Source of the DNA: Myxococcales bacterium
GTDB taxonomy: Bacteria; Myxococcota_A; Polyangia; Polyangiales; JADJMO01
Assembly (NCBI GenBank): GCA_021783935.1
Contig: JAJXTK010000167.1
Coordinates: 1-10,462 of the forward strand
DNA length: 10,462 nucleotides
Direction: 5' to 3'
The notes beneath the pieces are model-generated. The model did no database searches, was not told the DNA's origin, and saw only the letters and a program-made list of their open reading frames with translations. Within the stretch, counting starts at the first letter, position 1. Each line of letters starts with the position of its first letter. Positions 1-6,220 of this stretch are shown here, one piece after another. The position numbers and the translations under genes were made by a program.

Positions 1-2
1 AA

Positions 3-31
3 CGAGGGGGAGCGAGCGCCGCTCCCCCTCG
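3..31 (-). terminator. Hairpin downstream of the SNF2 ATPase gene
   Basis: A perfect 12-bp inverted repeat (3-14 with 20-31) encloses a 5-nt loop and lies 13 bp beyond the stop codon of the leftward SNF2 gene. Its position and stability suggest a transcription terminator. A following U-tract cannot be judged because the window ends two bases beyond the stem. It could also serve a gene lying to the left of the window. Confidence 0.55.
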
Positions 32-44
32 AGCTCCCCCACCG

Positions 45-3000
45 TCACGCGAGGAGCGCGAGGAGCTCTTCGCGCGTGATCGACGCGGCCGCGCTGCCGT
101 CGGCGAGCGCGGCCTCGGCGATCGCGCGCTTCTTCTGCTGCAGGGCGAGGATCCCCTGTTCGACCGTGTCCTCAGCGACGAGCTTGTAGACGAAGATCGG
201 CTTGTCCTGGCCGATGCGGTGCGCGCGGTCGGCGGCCTGGTCCTCGACCGCGGGGTTCCACCACGGGTCGAGCAGAAAGACGTGATCGGCGGCCGTGAGG
301 TTCAGGCCCGTGCCGCCCGCCTTGAGCGAGACGAGCAGCACCGGCGGCCCGCCGTCTTCGAGGGGCGTCTGGAAGCGCGCCACGACGCCGGCGCGATCGG
401 TCGTCGAGCCGTCGAGGCGCGTGAAGGCGATCCCTTCGCGACGCAGGTGCGGCTCCACCAGATCGAGCATCGAGGTCCACTGCGAGAAGACGAGCGCCTT
501 GTGGCCGTCGGCCGCCGCGTCGGCGAGCTTCTCGACGAGCAGCTCCACCTTCGACGACGTCTCGGCCTTCTGCCCCGGGACGAGCGCCGGATGGCACGCG
601 GCTTGGCGCAGGCGCAAGAGCGCCTCGAGCGCCGCGAGCACGTTGCCCTCCTGCGCGAGCCGATCGAGCAGCTCCTTCTGCGTGGCCGCGCGCACGGCGT
701 CGTAGACGGCGCGCTCCTGCTCGTCGAGCTCCACGGTCAGCACGACGTCGGTGCGCGGGGGCAGATCGCGCGCGACCTCGCGCTTGAGGCGTCGCAGCAG
801 GAAGGGGCGGATCACCTCGCGCAGCTGCGCCGCCGCGCCCGCCTCCCCCTCGGCGATCGGCCTCTCGTAGCGATCGCGGAAATCGCTGCGCCCGCCGAGC
901 AGCCCGGGGCTCGCGAAGTGGAAGAGGCTCCAGAGCTCGTCGAGGCGGTTCTCGACCGGCGTGCCCGAGAGCGCGAGCCGAAAGGGGGCCTTCAGCCGAT
1001 AGGCTGCGCGCGCCGCCTGCGAGTCAGGGTTCTTGATCGCCTGCGCCTCGTCGAGGACCACGGCGCTCCATCCGACCTTCTCGAGCGCGTCGACGTCGAG
1101 GCGCGCGATCGCGTAGGTCGTGATCGTGACGTCGGCGGCGGGATCGAGCGCGCGCCGCGGGCCCTGGTAGCGGCAGACGCGCAGCGACGGGCGGAACTTC
1201 GCGACCTCGTCTGCCCAGTTGTGCACGACGCTCTTCGGGCAGACGACCAGCGCGCGTCCGCGCAGCGAGGCGATGGCCTGGAGCGTCTTGCCGAGCCCCA
1301 TGTCGTCGGCCAGCACGGCGCCGAGCTCCGCGTCGCGCAGGAACGAGAGCCAGTCGCTCCCCTCGCGCTGGTAGGGGCGCAACGTCGCGCGAAGATCGCT
1401 CGGCAAAGGCGCGCGCGGGATGCGCTCGAAGCTCGCGAGCGTGTCGGCGAGCTTGGCGAAGCTCGGCGGCGTGGGCTGCTCGAGCGCCTCGCAGAGGCGC
1501 GCGACCTGCGGCGCGGCCGCCTTGGGCACCTCGCCACGCTCGTCGCGCGCCGCGAGCAGATCGGCGAGCCGCCGCCCGTGCTTCTCGAGCCAGTCGATCG
1601 GCAGCGGCGCCCACCCGCCGCCGTCGAGGGGCACCAGCTCGAGCCCCTCTTGCCACGCGCGCACCACTGCGCCGGCCGAGGCGTGCTTGGCTGGGCCGCC
1701 CGACGACGACTCGGCTTCGAAGACGACGTCGAAGCGCGTCCCCTCGGCGCGCGTGTCGAGGCGCGGCTTGAGCGCGCGCGAGGCGAGGATCGCCTGCTCG
1801 GGGTCGTGCACCGCCCACGCCTTCAAGCGCGCGGAGAACTGGATCGCGTCGCGCCCGCGCAGATCGACGCGCCGACCGGGCGCGAGGTTGAGATCGTCGC
1901 GCAGGCGCGCGAGCAGCCTCTTCTCGGCCGCCTCGTCGCGCACCGGGACGTCGCCGCCGAGGTGCACGAGCTTGCCGTCGTGCACGCGCGCCTGCGGCGG
2001 ATCGCCATAGACGAGCAGCGGCACGACGGTCAGCGACGCGTCGAACCCCTCGGGCCCGCGCACGTTGGGCTGCGAGAGCTCGAGCAGGATGCGCGGCTTG
2101 AGCGTGCGCGCGCGCTTGGGCAGCCGCGCGCTCCTCACCTCGACGTCGAGCCGCTGCTCGAGGCTCGGCAGGACGTCCGTCACCAGCTCCGCGATGCGCG
2201 TGGGCTCGAAGCTGCGGGTGCGCGGCAGCTTCTCGAGCAGCTCGCCCGACAGCTCGACCTCGCCGATCGGCCTCAACAGGTCCAGCGCCCCTCCGCCTTG
2301 CGCGCTCGCCGCCCCGGCGACGCGAACCACGCCGCGCGCGACGACCTCGGTCACGACCGGCGCGCGCTCGATGCGCAGCGACACCCCCGCCCCCTCGTCG
2401 ACGACGACCGCGCGCGGCCGCACGGGCTCGCCCGACACGCGCACCGGCGCGCCGTCGAGGCGAACGTCCCTCGCCCCCGCGAGCAGCGCGAAGAGCTCCG
2501 GCATGCGCGCGACGGGCAAGAACGGCCGCGGGTTGCCCTGGACGATCCGATCGATGGTGAGGTCGTCGTGCTCGGGTAGCAGCGTCGGCGCCACGCCGCG
2601 CGCGATCGCGCTGGCGAGGCCCACGGTGAGCGGCCGCTCGCGCCCGTCGTCCTCGACGAGCGAGCGCTCGAGGTAGAGCGATCGATCCTTGCGCACGAGG
2701 CGGTAGCCGACGTGGGAGCGGGCCGATTTCGGGCGCGTCGAGGGGGATCGAGCCGGAGCCGATGCCGGAGCCGGAGCCGGAGCCGGAGCCGATGCCGGAG
2801 CCGATGCCGGAGCCGGAGCCGATGCCGAAGCCGAAGCCGGAGCCGGAGCCGATGCCGGAGCCGAAGCCGATGCCGATGCCGCCCCCGTCTCCTCCACCGC
2901 CTGCTGCGCCGCGATCACCGCGGCGGCGACGTGCTCGCACGGATCGGCTCGGCCGCCGCAGTCGCACGTCCACTCCACGTCCTCGGGGTAGAGCGTCACG

Positions 3001-3158
3001 CTCGGCGGAACGGGCTTCAGCGGCACGCGCACGCGCGCGTCGATCTGCGTCGTGCCCTGCGACTCGATCACGACCGACCCCTCGCGCGCCAGCTTCACGC
3101 CGAGCGACCACAGACCGGCGGGGCACTTCTTGCGGACGGCCTCGAAGATTGCCTTCAC
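45..3158 (-). CDS. SWIM zinc-finger SNF2-family DNA-dependent ATPase/helicase
   Basis: 1037 residues, GTG start. The N-terminus carries a SWIM-type zinc finger, CxC-x6-CxH at C65, C67, C74 and H76, a putative nucleic-acid or protein binding module. Residues 95-136 are an Ala-Ser/Ala-Pro linker, followed by a family-specific region of about 450 residues. The two RecA-like lobes fill the C-terminal half: Walker A DDMGLGKT (618-625), DEAQ (703-706), SGTP (731-734), FSQW (891-894), SLKAGGTGLNL (944-954) and a motif VI region with DRAHRIGQ (977-984). The set is complete, so the ATPase should be active. Family members translocate on double-stranded DNA and remodel protein-DNA complexes rather than unwinding strands; the cellular target here is unknown. 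The GTG is preferred because the protein begins in conserved-looking sequence; upstream only a weak purine run is seen. The gene stands alone, divergent from a small secreted protein gene. Confidence 0.95.
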   Translation of the reverse strand: MKAIFEAVRKKCPAGLWSLGVKLAREGSVVIESQGTTQIDARVRVPLKPVPPSVTLYPEDVEWTCDCGGRADPCEHVAAAVIAAQQAVEETGAASASASAPASAPAPASASASAPAPASAPASAPAPAPAPASAPARSPSTRPKSARSHVGYRLVRKDRSLYLERSLVEDDGRERPLTVGLASAIARGVAPTLLPEHDDLTIDRIVQGNPRPFLPVARMPELFALLAGARDVRLDGAPVRVSGEPVRPRAVVVDEGAGVSLRIERAPVVTEVVARGVVRVAGAASAQGGGALDLLRPIGEVELSGELLEKLPRTRSFEPTRIAELVTDVLPSLEQRLDVEVRSARLPKRARTLKPRILLELSQPNVRGPEGFDASLTVVPLLVYGDPPQARVHDGKLVHLGGDVPVRDEAAEKRLLARLRDDLNLAPGRRVDLRGRDAIQFSARLKAWAVHDPEQAILASRALKPRLDTRAEGTRFDVVFEAESSSGGPAKHASAGAVVRAWQEGLELVPLDGGGWAPLPIDWLEKHGRRLADLLAARDERGEVPKAAAPQVARLCEALEQPTPPSFAKLADTLASFERIPRAPLPSDLRATLRPYQREGSDWLSFLRDAELGAVLADDMGLGKTLQAIASLRGRALVVCPKSVVHNWADEVAKFRPSLRVCRYQGPRRALDPAADVTITTYAIARLDVDALEKVGWSAVVLDEAQAIKNPDSQAARAAYRLKAPFRLALSGTPVENRLDELWSLFHFASPGLLGGRSDFRDRYERPIAEGEAGAAAQLREVIRPFLLRRLKREVARDLPPRTDVVLTVELDEQERAVYDAVRAATQKELLDRLAQEGNVLAALEALLRLRQAACHPALVPGQKAETSSKVELLVEKLADAAADGHKALVFSQWTSMLDLVEPHLRREGIAFTRLDGSTTDRAGVVARFQTPLEDGGPPVLLVSLKAGGTGLNLTAADHVFLLDPWWNPAVEDQAADRAHRIGQDKPIFVYKLVAEDTVEQGILALQQKKRAIAEAALADGSAAASITREELLALLA
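2751..2876 (-). repeat. In-frame hexanucleotide repeat inside the SNF2 gene
   Basis: About 21 tandem 6-bp units of the form GCWYCG (minus strand: GCATCG, GCTTCG, GCTCCG) encode an Ala-Ser/Ala-Pro dipeptide run at residues 95-136 of the SNF2 ATPase. The run joins the SWIM finger to the rest of the protein and should be a flexible or extended linker. A 6-bp unit means copy-number changes preserve the reading frame. Units differ mainly at the codon wobble base and at the Ser/Pro-deciding base. Confidence 0.9.
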
Positions 3159-3164
3159 GGAGCT

Positions 3165-3170
3165 CTCGTA
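3165..3170 (-). promoter_or_regulatory. Weak -10-like box just upstream of the SNF2 start
   Basis: TACGAG on the minus strand lies 6 nt before the GTG start. It fits the TACNNT pattern seen at other starts in the window except for the last base, so it is the weakest of the series. No convincing -35 box is seen. Confidence 0.25.
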
Positions 3171-3192
3171 CGCGCGGGGGGACGCCTGTCTA

Positions 3193-3216
3193 GCAGGCCG
3201 GCGACAAACGGCCTGC
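3193..3216. promoter_or_regulatory. Inverted repeat in the divergent intergenic region
   Basis: An 8-bp perfect inverted repeat, GCAGGCCG (3193-3200) and CGGCCTGC (3209-3216), has an 8-nt loop. A second, shorter arm pair, GCCTG/CAGGC (3184-3188 and 3194-3198), overlaps its left half. It sits 35-58 bp upstream of the SNF2 start and about 180 bp from the rightward gene. It could be an operator or a 5' leader structure. The rest of the 234-bp gap (3159-3392) shows only the two start-proximal -10-like boxes. Confidence 0.35.
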
Positions 3217-3380
3217 GGAAACTGGGACCGTCAGCGGGCTGGGCTCGATCGCCCTGGAAATCGCGGCATGACACGGGTGAGGCTCGGCCGGTCTCGCACA
3301 AACTCCAGCGCCGGCCAGCAGCGACCGGGGCGCTTGGCGAAGCGCGGCCGCCCCGAATCGCGCCGCGCGCGCGGAGTGAC

Positions 3381-3386
3381 TACGGT
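3381..3386 (+). promoter_or_regulatory. -10-like box 6 nt before the Cys-rich protein start
   Basis: TACGGT is followed by 6 nt (GGAGCT) and then the ATG at 3393. The GGAG in the spacer is too close (2 nt) to be a normal Shine-Dalgarno. The geometry suggests a leaderless or nearly leaderless transcript. No clear -35 box is seen. Confidence 0.45.
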
Positions 3387-3392
3387 GGAGCT

Positions 3393-3761
3393 ATGGGTCC
3401 GCTTCGTTGGTTCGCGCTCGTCTGCCTCGTCGCCGCAGGCGCCTGCGGCAACCCCGACGCGTCGCCATCCTCTTGGGACGCCGGCGTGACTCACGCCGAC
3501 ACCGGCCTGCCGATCTGCGGCAAGCTCGGCGATCGCGGCAACTCGAACGGCGTGGGCAAGTACTGCAACGCGCTCGGCGCCTGCCCGACCAACGTCCAGG
3601 CCTCGATCTGCGCGATCTTGGGCGATGCGTCGCAGCACTACTGCACGATGTTCTGCCAGTCCCCCGACGCCGGCGTCGCCAACCCGTGCGGCGCGGGCGC
3701 GAGCTGCCGCTGCGATCGCATGCAGGGGCTCTGCAGCTGCGTCCCCGAGGCGTGCCAGTAG
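3393..3761 (+). CDS. Small Cys-rich secreted protein, probable lipoprotein
   Basis: 122 residues. The N-terminus is an export signal: R5, a hydrophobic stretch (6-17) and Cys18 in the context AGAC, a weak lipobox because -3 is Ala rather than Leu/Val/Ile. Cleavage at Cys18 would give a lipoprotein; ordinary signal-peptide cleavage nearby is possible. The mature part has 12 further Cys (42, 58, 64, 73, 84, 88, 99, 105, 107, 114, 116, 121), enough for six disulfides, and 'DAG' linkers at 29-31 and 92-94. The segment GNSNGVGKYC (49-58) resembles a recurrent element of myxobacterial secreted proteins as I recall it. No catalytic motif is visible and the function is unknown. I chose the ATG at 3393 because it begins the signal peptide; the frame is open further upstream, but that part is not convincing protein. 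The tail is 60 bp from the convergent propeller gene. Confidence 0.75.
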   Translation: MGPLRWFALVCLVAAGACGNPDASPSSWDAGVTHADTGLPICGKLGDRGNSNGVGKYCNALGACPTNVQASICAILGDASQHYCTMFCQSPDAGVANPCGAGASCRCDRMQGLCSCVPEACQ

Positions 3762-3779
3762 GCCGCTTCGGCTGCGGTA

Positions 3780-3808
3780 GGCGCGGCGCGCCGCGAGCCC
3801 GCCGCGCC
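3780..3808. terminator. GC hairpin between convergent genes
   Basis: A perfect 9-bp stem (3780-3788 with 3800-3808) with an 11-nt loop lies in the 60-bp gap between the stop codons at 3761 and 3822. A 12-bp palindrome (3783-3794) overlaps its left arm and could form instead. The position fits a terminator usable from both sides, but there is no T-tract on either strand and such structures occur by chance in very GC-rich DNA. Confidence 0.35.
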
Positions 3809-3821
3809 CGCCTCCGCTCGC

Positions 3822-5669
3822 TCACGTCGGGGGCGGCGTCGCGCAGTAGCCGTTGATGCACAGATCGGCCGCGTTGCAGCAGTCTGCGGCCGTCGCGCAC
3901 TTCTCGTAGTCGGCGGCGCATCCCCCCGCGATCGACGTGCACTGCGGCGGCCCGGCGTCCGACGATCGGCAGTAGCCGCCGCAGCACTCGTCGCCGGACT
4001 GGCAGGTGGTGCCGTCCTTGTTGCAGGGGTCGAGCACCCAGAAGCCGCGCAGGTTGTCGGCGCCCGACTCCTGGCCGTCGAGGTAGAACGCCGGGTGGCT
4101 CGGATCGACGCCGTCCTTCGGGGCGAGATCGATCGCGGCGACCCACAGCTTGCCGTTCTCGTCGTTGTTGGCCTTGGAGGGGAGCGTGTTGCCGTACGAG
4201 CGGTGGCTCGTGAACACGACCCAGAAGTAGCCCCCCACCGCCTCGGGGAGCACCGTCGGCGCGAAGTTCAGCCCCGGATCGTTCGCCGGCAGGTAGGAGC
4301 CCGAGGCCGCGTAGCCGTCGAGCGAGTCGAGCCGGGTGACGACGTGCGTGCTCGCGTCGGTGACGTAGAGATCGCCGGTCGCGTTCCTGTCGGTCTCGAA
4401 CTGGGGGTTCGACCCCGCGTGGTAGATGATCCACTTGTCGTCGGGGGTGAAGGCGGGCCAGGCGAGCGTGAGCGTCGGGTTCGACGCGATGTCGACGAGC
4501 CCGCCGAACGTCTTGGTCGACGCCGAGTAGGTCATGAGCGCGAGGGTGCGCCCGTTGCCCGTGTCCTCGCGGTTGAACGCGACGAACTTCCCGTCGGGCG
4601 AGAAGGCGGGGGTGCCGCCGCTCTGCACGGCGCCGTCCCAGCTCGGGGTCGGGAGGCTCGCGCCGGTGTGCGTGTCGTAGAGGCGCGAGGCCCTGCCCGT
4701 CCACGTTCGGTAGTTCGTCGCGGAGATGACGAAGCTGCCGTCTGGGTAGATGCCGCCGTAGGTGAACTGCTGGCCCGGCATCGCCTTGAGCGTCGCGCCG
4801 CCGTTCTTGAGGTCGTAGCTCGCGCTCGACGACAGGGTCGCCGCGGCGACGAGCGTGGAGCCGTTGGCGCTCGCCGTGTGGCAGACGTTGCCGCAGCCGC
4901 TCTTGAACGGCGTCGGCTGGGTCGCGCCCGGCGCGATCTTCATGATGCCGACCGAGCCCGAGCCGCCGAGCATCGCGGAGCCGTAGGTCTCGTAATAGAT
5001 CGTGCCGCGTGCGCTCCCTTGCGCGATGGTCCACGTCTCGGCGATCGGCCCCGTGACCTGGCCGCCGGAGGTCTTGGTGACCTCGACCTTCACTGCGTCG
5101 GTGCCCTTGGCGGCCTCGGTGACGGCGAGCCAGCTCGCTGCGGGGAGCGTCACGCGCGCGGGGCTCGAGGCGCCGAAGTACCCCTTGTATTCGAAGGTGC
5201 CGAAGGTCACGTGGACGTACATCGCCGTCGGCGCCGCGCCCCCGAATTGGAGCGTCGGCGGCAGCAGCCTGCGCGGGAAGACCGTCTTGTCGTAGGGGTA
5301 GAGCCACTTGAAGGTCGCGTCGGCGCTGCCGCCGGCCTCGAGCGCCGCCTGTGTCGCGGCGTCGACGTTGCCGGGGTTCTCGACGATCGAGCAGACCCCC
5401 GCGGTGCACGTGCCGCCGGCGGCCTGGCAGGTCGGATCGCACGGCGGCGGCGGAGGGGCGGCCTCGAACATGGCGACCCCCGTGTCGAGCACGATGCCCG
5501 CGTCGTCGCCGCCGAGCCCGGAGCCGATGTCCGCCGAGACGCTGGCGTCGCTCGCGTCGTCGGGGTTCGCGGAGGTGCTCGGGCCCGAGGAGCACGCGGC
5601 CACCACGGCGCCGCACGCGATCGAGAGGGCCACCCACAGCGCCGAACGACCGCGTCTCGTCTCGAACAT
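3822..5669 (-). CDS. PD40/TolB-like beta-propeller lipoprotein with CX3CH motif and Cys-rich tail
   Basis: 615 residues. The signal peptide ends in a lipobox, VAAC, with lipidated Cys26, so the protein should be membrane-anchored. An acidic, Ala/Ser-rich linker follows (about 27-75), then a small Cys cluster (C77, C81, C88, C93). Residues about 120-245 look like a beta-sandwich domain. C259-x3-C263-H264 resembles a c-type heme site with one extra residue. Propeller-type repeats include PAFSPDGKFVAF (354-365) and PAFTPDDKWIIY (405-416). The tail has two CC-centred Cys modules, C556-x5-CC-x3-C567 and C591-x5-CC-x5-C604-x4-C609, knottin-like and common on myxobacterial surface proteins. The ATG at 5669 is chosen over a longer frame because it starts the signal peptide and has GGAGG 5 nt upstream, the best Shine-Dalgarno in the window. 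The ligand or partner is unknown; binding or scaffolding is more likely than catalysis. Confidence 0.9.
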   Translation of the reverse strand: MFETRRGRSALWVALSIACGAVVAACSSGPSTSANPDDASDASVSADIGSGLGGDDAGIVLDTGVAMFEAAPPPPPCDPTCQAAGGTCTAGVCSIVENPGNVDAATQAALEAGGSADATFKWLYPYDKTVFPRRLLPPTLQFGGAAPTAMYVHVTFGTFEYKGYFGASSPARVTLPAASWLAVTEAAKGTDAVKVEVTKTSGGQVTGPIAETWTIAQGSARGTIYYETYGSAMLGGSGSVGIMKIAPGATQPTPFKSGCGNVCHTASANGSTLVAAATLSSSASYDLKNGGATLKAMPGQQFTYGGIYPDGSFVISATNYRTWTGRASRLYDTHTGASLPTPSWDGAVQSGGTPAFSPDGKFVAFNREDTGNGRTLALMTYSASTKTFGGLVDIASNPTLTLAWPAFTPDDKWIIYHAGSNPQFETDRNATGDLYVTDASTHVVTRLDSLDGYAASGSYLPANDPGLNFAPTVLPEAVGGYFWVVFTSHRSYGNTLPSKANNDENGKLWVAAIDLAPKDGVDPSHPAFYLDGQESGADNLRGFWVLDPCNKDGTTCQSGDECCGGYCRSSDAGPPQCTSIAGGCAADYEKCATAADCCNAADLCINGYCATPPPT

Positions 5670-5685
5670 GGCGACCTCCACGTGC
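5670..5685 (-). promoter_or_regulatory. Strong Shine-Dalgarno for the propeller lipoprotein
   Basis: On the minus strand GTGGAGGTCGCC immediately precedes the ATG, placing GGAGG 5 nt from the start. This fixes the start at 5669. It is the only strong Shine-Dalgarno among the eight genes. Confidence 0.8.
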
Positions 5686-5699
5686 AAAGCGAAGCATCG

Positions 5700-5705
5700 A
5701 GGGTA
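5700..5705 (-). promoter_or_regulatory. Extended -10-like box of the propeller lipoprotein gene
   Basis: TGG-TACCCT (minus strand; hexamer 5700-5705) matches an extended -10 (TGnTANNNT) and ends 30 nt before the ATG. This would give a leader of roughly 23 nt that includes the GGAGG, unlike the start-proximal boxes of the neighbouring genes. No -35 box is evident. Confidence 0.4.
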
Positions 5706-5728
5706 CCACGCGGGCCCGAGCGTTCGAG

Positions 5729-5742
5729 GCGCCCGCGGGCGC
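5729..5742. promoter_or_regulatory. 14-bp perfect palindrome between divergent lipoprotein genes
   Basis: GCGCCCGCGGGCGC is a perfect palindrome in the 116-bp gap between the starts at 5669 and 5786, about 24 bp upstream of the leftward -10-like box. It could be an operator for a dimeric regulator of one or both genes. Being entirely G/C, it could also be chance. Confidence 0.25.
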
Positions 5743-5785
5743 ATCGAGCCTTTCGCGCGTGGCGGCCCCATGGCACGTGTCCTTG

Positions 5786-6214
5786 ATGTCTCCGCGCACG
5801 GGGTCGATCGTGGGGGTGATCTTCGCCGGTTCGGTGCTGCTGTCGGGGTGCGAGCGCGGGTCGCCGGGGGGTTCGGCGGCGGGATCGGGGTCGGCGGCGG
5901 GATCGGCTGCGGCGGCGGGATCGGGGTCGGCGGCGGGATCGGCTGCGGCGGCGGGTTCGGTTGCGGAGAGCGCGGCGGTCGCGCTGGCGGCGAGCGCGCT
6001 GGTGTTCTCGATTCCGATCGCGGTTCGGCCGGGCGCGGTGGTGCGGGTCGGTCGCAGGGGCGCGGCGATCGTCGACGGCAAGATCGAGCTGCGCGGCTCG
6101 GTCGGCCAGACGCTGACGGTCACCGCGCGCGCGCCCGACGGGAAGCTCGCGGTCCAGAAGGTCACCCTCGAGGCGGAGGGGCCGGTGCCCGCGACGATCG
6201 ATCTCGCGCGGTGA
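5786..6214 (+). CDS. Small lipoprotein with Gly/Ser/Ala repeat linker
   Basis: 142 residues. A short signal peptide ends in a good lipobox, LSGC, with Cys22 as the lipidation site. Residues 29-64 are a Gly/Ser/Ala linker containing two identical 12-residue units (33-44, 45-56). Residues 65-80 form a hydrophobic stretch (VALAASALVFSIPIAV), then a short beta-rich domain runs to residue 142 with alternating valines and an RAPDGKLAVQKVTL segment. The end vaguely resembles small PEGA-like or carboxypeptidase-regulatory-like folds, but I do not recognise a family. The role is unknown; it is probably a lipid-anchored envelope protein. The ATG at 5786 is chosen because it starts the signal peptide; no Shine-Dalgarno is seen. 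Its stop is 3 bp from the stop of the convergent aminopeptidase gene, so no separate terminator fits between them. Confidence 0.72.
   Translation: MSPRTGSIVGVIFAGSVLLSGCERGSPGGSAAGSGSAAGSAAAAGSGSAAGSAAAAGSVAESAAVALAASALVFSIPIAVRPGAVVRVGRRGAAIVDGKIELRGSVGQTLTVTARAPDGKLAVQKVTLEAEGPVPATIDLAR
5882..5953 (+). repeat. Exact 36-bp tandem duplication in the lipoprotein linker
   Basis: Two identical 36-bp copies (5882-5917, 5918-5953) each encode GSGSAAGSAAAA. A 12-bp partial unit (5870-5881, GSAA) precedes them and a diverged one (GSVAES) follows. The copies match at every wobble base, which indicates a recent in-frame duplication or homogenisation by slippage or recombination. Confidence 0.92.
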
Positions 6215-6220
6215 GGCTCA
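6212..6220. other. Compact convergent stop junction TGA-GGC-TCA
   Basis: The stop of the rightward lipoprotein gene (TGA, 6212-6214) and the stop of the leftward aminopeptidase gene (TCA on the plus strand, 6218-6220) are 3 bp apart. The 9-mer is the exact reverse complement of the one at 8707-8715. Confidence 0.9.

Noticed and set aside
219..2579. Long open frame (786 codons) on the plus strand opposite the SNF2 gene
   Set aside because: It is antisense to a gene with complete helicase motifs. The translation is dominated by Arg/Glu/Ala without motifs, as expected from the G/C wobble positions of the real gene.
2749..2880. Repeat array considered as a CRISPR or a separate repeat protein
   Set aside because: The units are 6 bp without spacers and lie in frame inside the SNF2 gene. 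The other-frame Pro-Glu and Gly-Ser readings arise from the same hexamers.
1024..3126. 700-codon open frame on the minus strand within the SNF2 gene
   Set aside because: Out-of-frame Arg/Ala-rich reading of the same DNA; no domains.
4095..5786. 563-codon open frame opposite the propeller gene
   Set aside because: Antisense shadow; the opposite strand has a signal peptide, lipobox, Shine-Dalgarno and propeller motifs.
3391..6165. 924-codon open frame on the minus strand across three genes
   Set aside because: It covers the propeller gene in another frame and runs antisense to both small lipoprotein genes; the translation is Arg-rich and repetitive with no recognisable fold.
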